This document shows, piece by piece, positions 32,540-43,048 of a stretch of 46,478 nt of DNA. The stretch is from NCBI RefSeq assembly GCF_004359215.1, contig NC_090611.1, positions 590,915 through 637,392 of the forward strand, in the 5' to 3' direction. Every line of letters begins with the position of its first letter. The stretch's first letter is position 1. The notes under the pieces are model-generated. The model was not told the origin of the DNA. It saw only the letters and a program-made list of their open reading frames with translations, and did not search any database. A program made the translations under genes and the position numbers. The DNA is from Bremia lactucae. Lineage: Eukaryota > Oomycota > Peronosporomycetes > Peronosporales > Peronosporaceae.

Positions 32540-33463
32540 AGAAGAAATTTCTTTTTTAGGATGCTTCATTGGAAATCGAGGCCTTAGAGCGGATCCCGCT
32601 AGGTAAAAGCCATAGTAGATTGGCCGGTTCCTAAAAAGCAAAAGGATTTGCGTAAGTGTTTGAGTCTCGCCAATTATTTACACAAACATAGCTAAAATTA
32701 CGCTGATATGGCTAGGCCAATATCTAATCTCCTTAAAAAAGGTTATCAGAATGGTGCTGGACTAGCACCGAACATAATGACATTCGAGCAGTTAAGGATA
32801 GTCTTATCCATGCCTCGATTCTGGCACTGCCAAACCCAAATTGGCCTTTCAGTGTCGTCTGTGACGCATCGGATTTTGCCATTGGCAGTGCTCTGTCACA
32901 AACAGATGTTGATGGGCATGAACGTGTTATTGCGTTCGAGTCTAAAACAGCTTAAAGCTGCGAGAAAGAACTACCCAGTTCATGACAAAGAGTTACTTGC
33001 TATGAAGTTTGCTCTCGTCCAATTCAGAGTTCATCTGTTCGGCTCTAAGCCGTATGTGATATATTCAGATCACGCGTCATTACGCACGGCGACTAAGTCG
33101 CCCCATCTCTCACAGAGAATGGCCCGATGGCTATCCTTTTCTGCGGAATACAACTTCGGGCTGAAGTATAAACCCGGCAAGCAAAATGCTTTGGCCGATG
33201 CGTTATTACGTAGGCCGGATTATGAAGTTTCTCATTTAACGACTATCTCGTCACCTATTCCTGAATTAATCCGTTCAGCTTACGCCAAGGATGAACAGTG
33301 TGTAGCTCTGCTACGAGCCTTAAAGAACTCGGATTCGGATATTAAATTACCGCACATTTGCGTGCAAGGTTACATCGATTTTCTATCGAAAACAACCTGT
33401 TGCTTTATTGCACAGACATCGCGGACCCTCCGCGTGTCGTTGTTCCTCATGATGATGATTTAA
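32540..33463 (+). pseudogene. gypsy element D RT thumb/connection and RNase H
   Basis: After a remnant of the RT palm end (SFLGCFIGNRG near 32560), the sequence has LANYLHKHS, MARPISNLLKKGY near 32708, and then RNase H: HDKELLAMKFALVQFRVHLF, YSDHASLRTATKSPH, YKPGKQNALADALLRRPDYE. The catalytic YxDD box is absent: the RT core is deleted between about 32520 and 32550. A frameshift near 32830-32940 was followed by reading on in the RNase H frame. Confidence 0.8.
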
Positions 33464-34400
33464 AGTACCGGATCCTCTATGAGGCACACGATACTGTCCT
33501 TGGTGGTCATCTCGGCAGAGATTAGACCTATGGCTTTATAAGCAAGAGTTATTGATGGCCCAAACTTTATAAATGGGTCAGCACATATGTTCGCACATGC
33601 GAAACGTGCTAGACGGGATAAACCCTTGGCACATGCTGTTGCGCCACTGGCGAGTCTTCCCGTCCCCATAGGATGCTGGAAGTCCATTAGTATGGATTTT
33701 GGTTTTGGGCTGCCGAAAGATTCAGCCGGTAACTCCGGTATAGTGGTCTTTGTTGACAGTTTGAGTAAAATGGCTCACTTAGCGGCCGTGCCGGATTCCA
33801 TTGATGGAGAGGGTACAGCTAAGCTGTTTATCGATCGCGTGTTTCGACAACATGGTTTGCCAGTGGCAATTGTCTCTGATCGGGATCCCCGTTTCACGGG
33901 TAAATTCTGGAAATCAGTTTTCCAAGTGCTTGGCACCACATTGGATATGTCCACTGCGGACCATCCGCAGACCGATGGCCAAGCCGAACGTGTCAATCGC
34001 GTCATTGAAGACGTTTTACGCAGCGTGTGTGCTCAGACACCAAAGCGCTGGAGCTTAATGCTTTCAGTAGTGGAATTTGCGTTAAATAACGCTGTTCATG
34101 CCTCTACAGGCTATACCCCGCTCTATGTAAACGGTCTTACCCACCCGCGCGTTCCATTAACGATACCACTGCGTGGTTCAGGGCTTGGTGGGGGATAATT
34201 GTCCGATAGGGTTGCTGATATCAGCCCTGTTACCGTTCGGAAACAAGTAAGCGAGTTTCTCGCGACGCGATTTAGTGTGTTAAGACATTTAAGGGAAATA
34301 GCCAAGACAAACAAAAAGAAGAAGCAGATGCCAAAGGCAGAAGCTGTATTAATTCTTATACGGTCGGAGACCGAGTTTTACTAAACGCTAAAAACCTACC
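33464..34400 (+). pseudogene. gypsy element D integrase core
   Basis: The 33587-34198 frame holds the full DDE core: SMDFGFGLP with the first Asp, SDRDPRFTGKFW with the second, and HPQTDGQAERVNRV with the Glu, then NAVHASTGYTPLYVNGLTHP. The zinc-binding region just before it is broken by a stop and frameshift. A shift at 34198 leads to a helical segment. Integrase would insert the DNA copy; the catalytic residues are kept but the frame is not continuous. Confidence 0.82.
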
Positions 34401-34407
34401 TACCAAC

Positions 34408-35027
34408 TTGGTTTCCGCGGTCTTCAAGACCAGATTGCACCTGCACTTTATTGGACCATTAGCGGTCGTGGCCAAGAAAGGCCTAGCTTATACGCTTAAC
34501 CTTCCCAGCAAGCTGCGTACACACCCAGTATTTTACGTTGGCTTGCTTAAGCCATATCGAGACCCTTCCCGCGTGGACTTGAAGGCGCTTGCGCCGAGAC
34601 AGGCGGTCGTGCCGCAGATTGTTGCATCCTCACCAGGATGTCCAGCTAGCCCTCTAAACGAAGCTGCTAACGCTCCAGCATCGAAAGACGGTCCCAAACC
34701 GCCCCAAGAGGGCTCTCGACCCGAGCAAGGACTCACGAAGAAGTTGCACCTCGTGCCGTAGAGCATCAAATGCTTCCGCCGAAATTTCGGCCCCCTTCCG
34801 CGCTGCTTGATGCGCTGGGGAACCTTTAGTTTCATGTGGAGAAACTTATAAAGCGACGTCGTCGTGAGGGTCAATACCAGTATCTGGTGAAGTGGCTAGG
34901 GTACCCCTCTTCTGAAAGCTCTTGGGAGTTCGAGGTACCTCTTCGGCAAGATTGCCCGTATGCCGTTGACGTTCTTGAGCGCCAAGCTCAGAGACAACTC
35001 GCGTCAAACGACGCTTCCCACCACTAA
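34408..35027 (+). pseudogene. gypsy element D integrase C-terminus and chromodomain
   Basis: FIGPLAVVAKKGLAYTLNLP followed by LRTHPVFYVGLLKPYRD is the GPY/F module. A Pro/Ala-rich linker follows and stops at 34759-34761. The chromodomain lies in another frame (34836-35027): HVEKLIKRRRREGQYQYLVK then WLGYPSSESSWE. Chromodomains direct such elements to marked heterochromatin. The minus-strand frame 34846-35394 overlaps this chromodomain. Confidence 0.82.
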
Positions 35028-35900
35028 ACGTGGGATTAGGTGGATCTAACACCTCAGTGCGGCTTCGTTCCTTAGTTGTACGGTCAACCGAAGCACTGAA
35101 ATATCGGCTAGACCTTTCTTCGTTTTGTGGCATAAATGTCGGACGTAACTGGACTTTGGCCTTAAGCTTAGCGAAATCGAAGCGAAGCTTCCATTCCAAA
35201 CGAGCATCACCTCTATCCGCAGACTCTCTGATACTCCAAATATTACGAAGTCGGCGGGCCCGGTGGACCCAGTTCTCAAATGAGACTTCGTTTTCACTCC
35301 TTGTTTCGTTTGGAAACAAAACGATCGGAATTTCCCTCATGGAGGTCACCGAAGCCTCACGGGCTTGATCACGTAAAGCGTCAGATACTGGCATCGCGTC
35401 ATTACCTTTGGCGTAAGGTATTGCTCCTGAAGAGCGTCGCGGGCAGCGATCTCTTCCGGCGTCCTCGCTATATCACCGGAGATCCAGGTGCCCAAGCTGT
35501 GACCTGCTATCTATTTGAGACGCTCGTCCGCACTAAGCGGAGTGAATCTATATTCACTATGAGCCTTAGCTTTCGCTATTTCGGCAGCTCGACGACGAGC
35601 TATTTCCTCTACGAGGATTATCTGCTCTTGCTCTTCATCGAGCGGATTCGTAATGATATTGGACTCAGGGTCCCGTGTCCTGCTCAATGCAGTTAAGACA
35701 TCAGCGGCACCACGTTCTGGAAACGGATTCGGGGCTCGCCGACGTTGATCCGGAGAAGAAGGCGTGAGAGGACGACGCTCTTTCTCCTCCTCCTCTGATG
35801 AAGAGTGACTTTCAAAGTCCACCATTCCCCCATCGTCGAGGAAGGTGCTAAGAGTCTGTGACTCACGCTTGATTGTCAGGAGACAAAGGAAAGAAAACAC
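34846..35900 (-). other. Antisense reading frame between chromodomain and 3' LTR of element D
   Basis: On the minus strand an acidic start (MVDFESHSSSEEEEKERR near 35825) leads to EEIARRRAAEIAKAKAHSEY, a TAG at about 35511, and on in the same frame to PEEIAARDALQEQYLTPKV. After one frame change it continues as REIPIVLFPNETRSENEVSF, ENWVHRARRLRNIW and LEWKLRFDFAKLKAKVQLRP to about 35030. Composition and length (about 290 codons) are gene-like, with one stop and one frameshift. No family is recognised and I see no clear similarity to the antisense protein at 44685. It starts about 100 bp inside the 3' LTR, pointing into pol. Confidence 0.55.
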
Positions 35901-35997
35901 AACCGAACGGTTAGCTGTTTAGGTTCCAACCTCAAAGAGGAAATGAAGCGAATGTTGTCACTCGGTGTCAACAGTCAGTGATTCTGATGGGGGAGGG

Positions 35998-36481
35998 TGT
36001 AATGGAGCACACATCGGTTGGAGAAATATTGTTGTGGTACATTTACTTTATGGTTAATATACCCTTTTATCTAATTTTAAAATAATTAGTTACTTAAATC
36101 CCATTTATTATGGGTAACAAATGTGGTCGCCGCCAGATATAAATCTGACGGCCAAAATCTATTTTAAATTAGCTGGGGTAATGTTCTTAAATCTAAATAA
36201 TTAAATAAAGTGCAGTTCCCGTTTGATCTTAAAGCGTTAAGTGCCTTTCTAAGGCTTGCGCATTGATCTGTAAGAGATTGAAGCCTTCCTAAAGTATATA
36301 TTCTTGGACATTAGTTGTCACTTGGTTTTCGAACCCCTGAATCCCTTAAACTAGGATTCCTTAAGCTTTAATTGCTTGTACGACTCCCTAAGTTGTCAAA
36401 CCCATTAGTTCAATAGAAGTAAGTGACTCTCTGAGTCTGAAAGTCTTCCTCTGACTTTAGGAGCGAGGTAACTCCGCTACA
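35998..36481 (+). repeat. 3' LTR of element D, with purine tract
   Basis: A complete LTR of 484 bp, TGTAATGGAG to CTCCGCTACA. The sequence before it, GGGGGAGGG (35989-35997 region), is a typical polypurine primer for plus-strand synthesis. ATAAT follows as target duplication. Confidence 0.92.
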
Positions 36482-37740
36482 ATAATCATGTAACTGACTA
36501 TCTCTGTTACATTCATAGTTTCCTTATGAACATCTATCATCTCGAGCTGTAACGATTAAGCTGGACCCGACAGACAAATCGTTTCAAATGTGTCGGTCGA
36601 GTGCAGTTTAATTGAAGGGCCCTCTGTTCGATGTAATTGCTCGGTGGCGCTCTGCAAATTGGTATTTAATCTCAATTTTAACGTAACGTTCCCGGATAAG
36701 TCTTATTAAGTGAGAGTAGCTCGGAACGTCTAGCTTTGCTGTAAGCTCGAACGTAAACTTAATAAGTGTTAACTTGGACAAATTGCCGCCGTCCGGGGCG
36801 AGTCACAAAGGTATAATAACGCTGTTTGTGACAGATCACTAAGTGGGCAACAGTTCTAAGAAGTAGCCGGAATGTTAATTCATTAAGTATGTGGTAGTTT
36901 TAGTATAAAGCAATATCGTATTTTCTATGTAGTTTTATTCCATCAAATTTTAAATCTAAACAGTTTGACCCATATAATTCACTCCTTGTATTAAATAAAA
37001 AAACTTACGTGAATTTTCATTAGAAATAGCTCTTAGGAATTTTTAAAGGTTGTTTATAAAAAAATTGTCTTAATTTTTTTCGCTTCTCATTTTAAATAAA
37101 AAGAACGTAAATAAAGATAGATATGACATAAATCGATAATTTAATTAAAGAAGAGGGATTAAAACTGATTTATATTATTAAAAGTTCTGTTAAGTATGGA
37201 GCTGTATCTGTTATATTTACGTATGACTGGCCTATACGCTAAGTTCTATAGTTCCTTTATAGAAATATAGAAGCGGTGTAGTAACAATCATTAGGAGAGT
37301 AAATATGAATATGTTTTAAAGGCATTCGACATTTGAAGAGCAGAAATCAAGTTTTTGTTCTGTATTGGGTATTTCATGTCAATTAAATGCCTATGAGATA
37401 CGTAAATTACCCAATCCGGTAATCTTGGTTACAACTCAATAAATTTAAGTCATCTAAATTCAGCAAAGTTTACATTCTCAAATGATATTGTAATGTCCCA
37501 TATGGCCACATAAGATTTCACCTATCCCATTTGTAAATTGTAGGGGTGAAACGACTTCCTGAATTTAAGTAAACAGTTGCAAAATAAATTGTTAAAGCCC
37601 TAACAATCTTTTTTCATGATACGTTCCATATTTGCTATGTCAACTGTGTCTAGTCGAATATATTTTCAATGACCCATTATAAATTGTGTTTATCGTAATG
37701 TTGCACTCAAGTTCATTAGGCTCACGCGTTCGTCCACAAT

Positions 37741-37795
37741 GCTGAGCCAACGACGTACTGGCAGTATTGAGTAGCCAGTACATCGTTGGTTCAGC
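37741..37795. other. 22-bp near-perfect hairpin
   Basis: Arms 37741-37762 and 37774-37795 are complementary at 20 of 22 positions with an 11-nt loop. The arms begin GCTGAGCCAACG and end GTTGGTTCAGC. One mismatch is a G-U wobble if transcribed from the plus strand. Neither arm is simple-sequence. Confidence 0.75.
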
Positions 37796-38334
37796 TATCA
37801 TACGTTCTTGAAGTACGTCTTTAGTATCGCGTGCCCTGTCTCTAACAACAAAGAAAGCCACAATAAATCATGCATTTCTTGCTTCTAAATTTTACCTTAC
37901 AGCTTGCAGTTTTTCATGTCATCACCAGGACCACAATACCAACGACGAGCCAGCTTTCAAACATAAATTGGCGCATGTGTATGCTGTGGCGCGGTTGGTA
38001 CGTCTACCTAACGGAGCGTGAATCTTATAGAAAATGAAGGCCGAGCCGGAGCATACTACTGTAGATGCTTTTTACGTTACTAGTTTATTTTTTAGCATAC
38101 TTCTCTCTTTATTCTTGAAACACAGCTGTGTACCTACGACCGGAAAAGCGTGGACGGTCCAATCACATTGCACCATCGTCTCCGTATATTCTAAATTGTG
38201 GTAACCTCTTTGTAAGGAATTGCCCCGTGGAATAACTCGGTTCCGTTGCAATTGACAAAAAAAAAAGACGCCCGTCGTAAGTAATCGTCGCTCGGCACAC
38301 ACTGTGAAACTGCGTCCCTCCTCGATTTGCATCA

Positions 38335-38356
38335 GCTCATACCATTAATCGGCGGC
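38335..38356 (+). promoter_or_regulatory. Oomycete-type initiator upstream of the mucin-like gene
   Basis: GCTCATACCATTAATCGGCG resembles the oomycete core promoter: an initiator (GCTCATTYYNCAWTTT type) followed at once by a CGG-containing flanking element. It lies 54-75 nt upstream of ATG 38410, a usual 5' UTR length. The match to the initiator consensus is good but not perfect. Confidence 0.5.
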
Positions 38357-38409
38357 TACAAGCGCATCGACCTTACCCTTTTACCACTGTCTAGTTTTGG
38401 TCTTCAACT

Positions 38410-39735
38410 ATGAAGCTTTTTCTTGTGTTCGCGTCGGCGCTTGCCGTCACGTACACGGCAGCGTCCAGCCATACCGCTTTCGCTTCAGAAGAGCTTGAAA
38501 AATTTGCGTTGGTCATAGGCCAAGAAGTCACGATGACTCCATCGATGCGGCGACAGCTTCAGACTAGCGGCAGTGAAGCCTCATCCTCCACAACTCTCGC
38601 GAACACTGACACCCCTACAACGATGGCACCAACGACAACGAGTCCTCCGACCACTGATTCTCCGACCGTAACAACGGCTCCTACGACCACGGCGCCTACT
38701 CCCCCTACTGACGCACCGTCCACCTCTGCGCCTCCAGTAACTGCAACGCCCACGACGACAGCTCCGACTCCTACAATGGCTCCGACTCCTACAACGGCTC
38801 CGACCACGTCGGACCCACCAACGACGGAGGCACCTACGCCTTCACCAGCTCCACCAAACGAACCTATCCAGACGCCAAGCACTACAACAGCGCCACCGGC
38901 GTCGACAATTGCTGCGCCAACTGACACGAATTCTTCACCAGAAATTACGGCGACGGCGCCGACGACTGGAACGCAAGAAACGACTACAGCGCCTCCAACT
39001 GCTGCACCATCGATCTCATTTAATCCTCCAATGTCAGCACCTTCTGATGGGACAACCGCTTCAAACTCTGGCGCAGATACGAATGCGAATGTAGACGATG
39101 CGTCGGAATCAAGTATGAGCACAGGCGCTGTTGTCGGTATCGTGGTTGGAATCGTTGCGGCTGTGGCCATTATCGCCACGATCATCATGTGTATTATTCG
39201 CAGAAGACGCGAAGGAGATGACGATCCGCTGTCACCTTTTGAGCTTTCCATGGACAAGACCTACAATCCCACGCCGAACAACGGGTATGGTGCACAGAAC
39301 GCATATAACTCTCGCGCAACGGGCGCAGCAGCCAGTGGCTCAGTGCCGAATACGCATACACCTCCGGCGGACGTTGCAGCTGCAGGTGTCGCCTATACTC
39401 AATTTGATAATCGGACAGCTACGTCCCCTGGCTCAGTGGATCGAGTGAATACAAACATGGAGTCGTTGCGTACGGACGGGACTAATCCTTATAATGTTAC
39501 TACTGGCACAAATTTATGGCTTAGTGCTATGGAAAACAAGGAAAACGATTCGTATTTGAGTGCACACGAGTCACTTGGGTCGTCGCAGAATAGCAGTCGA
39601 AACAGCTACGAAGGTTCAGGACACAATATTGACTCGGACCAATCCAGTCAGATCAGCGGACACAGCAACAGGAGTGAAGAATTCCCGGACCACAATGAGG
39701 ACAATGACTCGGCACGTGGCTCCTACGAGCTTTAA
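38410..39735 (+). CDS. Mucin-like single-pass membrane protein
   Basis: 441 residues, single exon. The N-terminus MKLFLVFASALAVTYTAASS is a signal peptide. Residues about 58-230 are Thr/Pro/Ser/Ala-rich with PTTTAP-like short repeats, expected to be heavily O-glycosylated. A transmembrane helix (VVGIVVGIVAAVAIIATIIM) spans about 241-263 and is followed by a basic stop-transfer RRRR and a 175-residue Ser/Asn-rich cytoplasmic tail. The predicted form is a type I surface protein. No enzymatic domain is visible, and no homolog can be named. RRQLQ at about residue 47 is not a good RXLR motif. An initiator-like promoter lies upstream. Confidence 0.85.
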   Translation: MKLFLVFASALAVTYTAASSHTAFASEELEKFALVIGQEVTMTPSMRRQLQTSGSEASSSTTLANTDTPTTMAPTTTSPPTTDSPTVTTAPTTTAPTPPTDAPSTSAPPVTATPTTTAPTPTMAPTPTTAPTTSDPPTTEAPTPSPAPPNEPIQTPSTTTAPPASTIAAPTDTNSSPEITATAPTTGTQETTTAPPTAAPSISFNPPMSAPSDGTTASNSGADTNANVDDASESSMSTGAVVGIVVGIVAAVAIIATIIMCIIRRRREGDDDPLSPFELSMDKTYNPTPNNGYGAQNAYNSRATGAAASGSVPNTHTPPADVAAAGVAYTQFDNRTATSPGSVDRVNTNMESLRTDGTNPYNVTTGTNLWLSAMENKENDSYLSAHESLGSSQNSSRNSYEGSGHNIDSDQSSQISGHSNRSEEFPDHNEDNDSARGSYEL

Positions 39736-40016
39736 CAATGTTGATGACCTTTAACAGCAAGCGGCGACACAAAAGAGCAATTTTTATCGTATCGTCGCAC
39801 CTGTATATTGGAATAGTGGTTGGATTGCGTGCAAGAGTTGCTCGAGCTTTTCCCCGGTCTTTTTGCAAGTTACAATGATTATGCTCAGCTTGTAGCAGAG
39901 GCAAGCTAACCCTTTTTCAAAGAGCAAATTTATGTAGAAAAATAGATCGTGCAATGCGGATAGGTGCTAGTAATTTTTTAGAATGCTAAGCAATGAAAGA
40001 TTTTTTTCTGAAATGA

Positions 40017-41054
40017 TCACTTACTGACCTCTGACCCGAAACTGCAAGTAGCATTGTCGCGCTGAACCTGCTCAATGAAAGCTTTAAAGTCGTTTCCCCC
40101 TGCAAGATGATCTACAAGATCCGTTGGTGCACGATATCCACCCAGTGGATTTGCGCATATGCCCTTCTCGGACTCAACCACCCGGAAATCAATTACATTG
40201 TGCTCAGCTGTGGCCTCCTCCGGCGTTAAGGTAGTATTTTGCAACCCAAGCAGTTCTTCGGACGAGAAGAGCAGTGTGTCCGTTACCGCACCAAACACGT
40301 TAATGTCGATGAGATAGACGCGTCGACGTTTGTCCACGTAAACGTCGAAGCTATAGTTAGGATCTGGAAACTTGAGTTTCCCATCAGCAGAGCGAAAATT
40401 CCCGTGGTAAAATTCAAACAGCAATTCGCAGAGCTCGTCCTGCAAGTCCAATAAGAATTTATAAAATTCGCCGCAATTACGTTGGCAAACCGCAACAAGA
40501 CGATGATCAATCACAAAGCACCGAAACAGCATTGAGTCCAAGAAATTGCACCACTTTTTTAAAACCAAGTAGCTATTTGTCGGTCTTTTGTCAACCAGTT
40601 CCCCACAGCAACCAGTATACGGTTGTGTGAGGTCATGTACCACAAAGTCTGACGCCTGTAGCAGCAAGAAAACGTCCTCAAAGCTCGTACACTTAAGCGT
40701 GCCGAGCAACCACGAGGCGTCGCGAGGCGCGCTCCAATTCGTTTTGGGAAAAAACTTACCACCAAAGTTCTTTAAAACCTTTTCCACCTGCTGTCGAACT
40801 GTAGAAATGACCTTTAACTGCTCGTCTGTGAGCAAACTGGATGCGTCATCTCCGTCTTCCTCATTTTTGTCGTCCTCATCTACGGTACAGGACTCCAATG
40901 GAGCAGGCGGCAGAGTCACCCCGTCCGTCAGCAACAAATCCACAAACGCGGGCGGAAGTGGAATAACTTCACCTTTAATGCAAACGTTTTTAAATTGCGG
41001 ATACCAGGCTCCAAATGCACAATTGTTTACTTGCACTGCGGAGTACGACACCAT
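40017..41054 (-). CDS. CDC123: CDC123, eIF2 assembly factor
   Basis: CDC123/D123 has an ATP-grasp fold and binds eIF2-gamma to promote assembly of the eIF2 trimer, controlling translation initiation in the cytoplasm. The frame is one exon of 345 residues, the family's usual size. Seen: CAFGAWYPQFKNVCIKGEVI at the start, an acidic insert (DEDDKNEEDGDDASS), FPKTNWSAPRDASWLLGTLK, SYLVLKKWCNFLDSMLFRCF, and the ATP/Mg-binding DVYVDKRRRVYLIDINVFG. The start at 41054 is the only Met that keeps the N-terminal domain. It is divergent from SEC22, with 275 bp between the start codons. Confidence 0.96.
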   Translation of the reverse strand: MVSYSAVQVNNCAFGAWYPQFKNVCIKGEVIPLPPAFVDLLLTDGVTLPPAPLESCTVDEDDKNEEDGDDASSLLTDEQLKVISTVRQQVEKVLKNFGGKFFPKTNWSAPRDASWLLGTLKCTSFEDVFLLLQASDFVVHDLTQPYTGCCGELVDKRPTNSYLVLKKWCNFLDSMLFRCFVIDHRLVAVCQRNCGEFYKFLLDLQDELCELLFEFYHGNFRSADGKLKFPDPNYSFDVYVDKRRRVYLIDINVFGAVTDTLLFSSEELLGLQNTTLTPEEATAEHNVIDFRVVESEKGICANPLGGYRAPTDLVDHLAGGNDFKAFIEQVQRDNATCSFGSEVSK

Positions 41055-41329
41055 TGCGCTGTATATAATTAAGGTCGTCTTTATTCAAGTTTAGGCCAAG
41101 TATTAACTTCATGCTGCATCGTGCTGGCAAATATTTGTGATTTGTATTTTACCCATTAGCTTAAATGTTTTGTTAAAGCACATACACAAGAAGAGCATAA
41201 TTATTTTGTGAAATAAGGAATTGGATTAAGTGGTAGTTTTACTTGTTTTTAGAAGTAAATTAATTTTAAGCTAACCGGTAAGTAAACAAAATCGGTGACA
41301 CGAAGCATTTTTTATAGCTTCCGGGCAAA
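41055..41329. promoter_or_regulatory. Shared divergent promoter region of CDC123 and SEC22
   Basis: 275 bp separate the two start codons. The stretch is AT-rich and has no reading frame. I see no clear initiator or TATA box for either gene. Confidence 0.6.
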
Positions 41330-42279
41330 ATGCCGATCATCACCTTTGTCGCGCGTGTCTCGGACGGTATGCTACTGGTGCGTGAATGAGAGAAAATTGT
41401 AGAAAAAGCTTAGATTTGGTTGCGCAAAGAAGCTGTCGCGTCGTGTGGACAATTGTTTTAAGGTTTCTGCACTGAAGGTCGCGTCCATGGAGTCTATCGG
41501 CGACGCTAATGGGAACTTGGACACGTACAAGCAGCAGGCTAAGCAAATAATGAAACGATTTGACCAGCGTTCGCCTACTAAATGCAGCATCGAGTCAGGA
41601 GCCTACACCTTTCAGTAAGTGAATAGATTTGGTCGTTCATTAGGGTTCTCAATGTGATGTCGTGCAGCTACTTGATTCAGGAAGGTGTATGCTACCTGAC
41701 ACTAGCGGACCGAGGTTTTCCGAAGCGTCTGGCCTTTCTGTACTTAGAAGAAGTGCACGCTGGCTTCGTGGAGGAGCTCGAACGTGACAGTGGAAAAAAT
41801 TGGCGGGATATGGTCACTACAGTTGCGAGGCCGTATGCATTCATAAAGTTCGGTAAGGAAAAACGATATGTTTGGCAGTTAATGTTGCTTATAGTTTCAT
41901 AACGAGCAGATAAATTCATTCAAAAAAAGCGCAAGGAGTACGCAGACCCCAGCTCGTCGCAGAATATGCACCGCCTGAACGATGACCTAGCTGATATTCA
42001 CAACATCATGCGCAAAAATATTCAGGAAGTGCTCAATCGTGGTGAACGCGTTGAGCGTACGTATTTCTTGTTTTAAGCAATGTATTCACGTTGTCACCGC
42101 ATATTGCTCAATAATATGCTCTAGATGTATCGCGTATCTCGTCGAACTTAGCAGATAGGTCAAAAGACCTAAAGTGGGGTGCCAAGAAGCTGCGCATGCA
42201 AGCTATCTACCGCCAATATGGGCCTATCGTCGCTATTGTTCTCTTCCTGCTGCTCGTTGTTTACATTAAATTCTTTTAA
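41330..42279 (+). CDS. SEC22: R-SNARE Sec22
   Basis: Sec22 is the vesicle R-SNARE that drives fusion between ER and Golgi in both directions. Exons 41330-41377, 41478-41614, 41668-41852, 41910-42056 and 42125-42279 splice in phase to 223 residues, close to the family length. Seen: longin domain start MPIITFVARVSDGMLL, YLIQEGVCYLTLADRGFPKR, then the SNARE motif from DDLADIHNIMRKNIQEVL with the central Arg in LNRGERVEH. A C-terminal membrane anchor, GPIVAIVLFLLLVVYIKFF, ends the protein. Introns are 53-100 nt. Confidence 0.96.
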
Positions 42280-43048
42280 GTATATTGCCAGTCGAGTTCG
42301 TATTTTAGAATTGAGCAAAGGAAATTTGGATCTTTTGCAAAACAGTTGCGTTTCGAGTTGAATTTCGCTACAAGTCCTGTAGTTGAAGATGACGTGAAGT
42401 ACTATTCTGCACTAATGGTCGGCATACCATTTATTTCCGCTTATGCACATGATTTGAAAAATTTAGAAATTTTAGCCAAGAAGATCAAGGGTTGGCGCGC
42501 ACTTTGAATAGCGTATTGGTAATTGCCCTTGTATTATCAGCATCAAGTGATGTTGTAAATTGAAAACAAAAGATTAGAAACCGCTACTAATTTTGTAGTG
42601 CAAAGCTTTGTAACGGCACACCAAAGCACATTCAATGATGAAGTTTCGAAAAAAAGCAAAAATCAAAAGGAACTATGTAAAGAAGACGCAGAAGGCAGCA
42701 ATGAGTCGTCAAGTTGCCCTGAATCAACCATCAATCAAGCACGGGACCAGAAAAGATCCGATGCTTATGGTTTGAGCAAACAGCAAATTTGACTAATCTC
42801 TCGAGGAGACAAGGAAAAGCTATACCAATACCGCAAAACAACCCGTAATGACGAATTGCACAAGTCTCGCAGTACGTGAATTTCCTCTCGAGCGACTGAC
42901 GATGCCGCAAAAATGCCAAAGTTCATATCATCAAGACCTCTTGCCAAGTTTTTAATAGAATAGTAAAAAACGCATCCGAAAGTGAACCTTATGGCATTCA
43001 TTTCAACGGACGACTTCTTTCTTGTGTACCACGAATTGAGTCGTTGAA
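42280..43048. other. Intergenic between SEC22 and PSMB2
   Basis: A plus-strand open stretch without a Met (about 42300-42507; SPVVEDDVKYYSALMVGIPF, then NLEILAKKIKGWRAL) reads like protein, as does a Lys/Ser-rich 64-codon frame at 42598-42792. Either could be a decayed gene or chance. Nothing is recognised. Confidence 0.35.

Larger units (their letters stand above)
31106..36481 (+). mobile_element. gypsy chromodomain element D, internally deleted
   Basis: ATAAT at 31101-31105 is repeated at 36482-36486, so the ends are those of a single insertion. Order: truncated 5' LTR, gag end, frameshift signal, protease, linker, RT connection and RNase H, integrase, chromodomain, an antisense frame, purine tract (35987-35996) and 3' LTR. 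Most of the 5' LTR, the primer-binding site, most of gag and the RT palm are missing. Confidence 0.92.
36482..38409. other. AT-rich intergenic region with a strong hairpin
   Basis: No gene is recognised over 1.9 kb. Short inverted repeats occur (CTTATTAAGT near 36707 and ACTTAATAAG near 36756). The notable structure is the hairpin at 37741-37795. The last 80 bp hold the promoter of the mucin-like gene. Confidence 0.6.

Noticed and set aside
38545..38565. RRQLQ in the mucin-like protein as an RXLR effector motif
   Set aside because: It does not match RXLR, no EER follows, and the protein has a membrane anchor and cytoplasmic tail.
38559..39257. 232-codon minus-strand frame opposite the mucin-like gene
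   Set aside because: It is the mirror of Thr/Pro/Ala-rich codons (giving Val/Gly-rich sequence) and has no motif; the plus strand has signal peptide, transmembrane helix and promoter.
40588..41094. 168-codon plus-strand frame opposite CDC123
   Set aside because: It is antisense to a well-conserved single-exon CDC123 and has no domain of its own.
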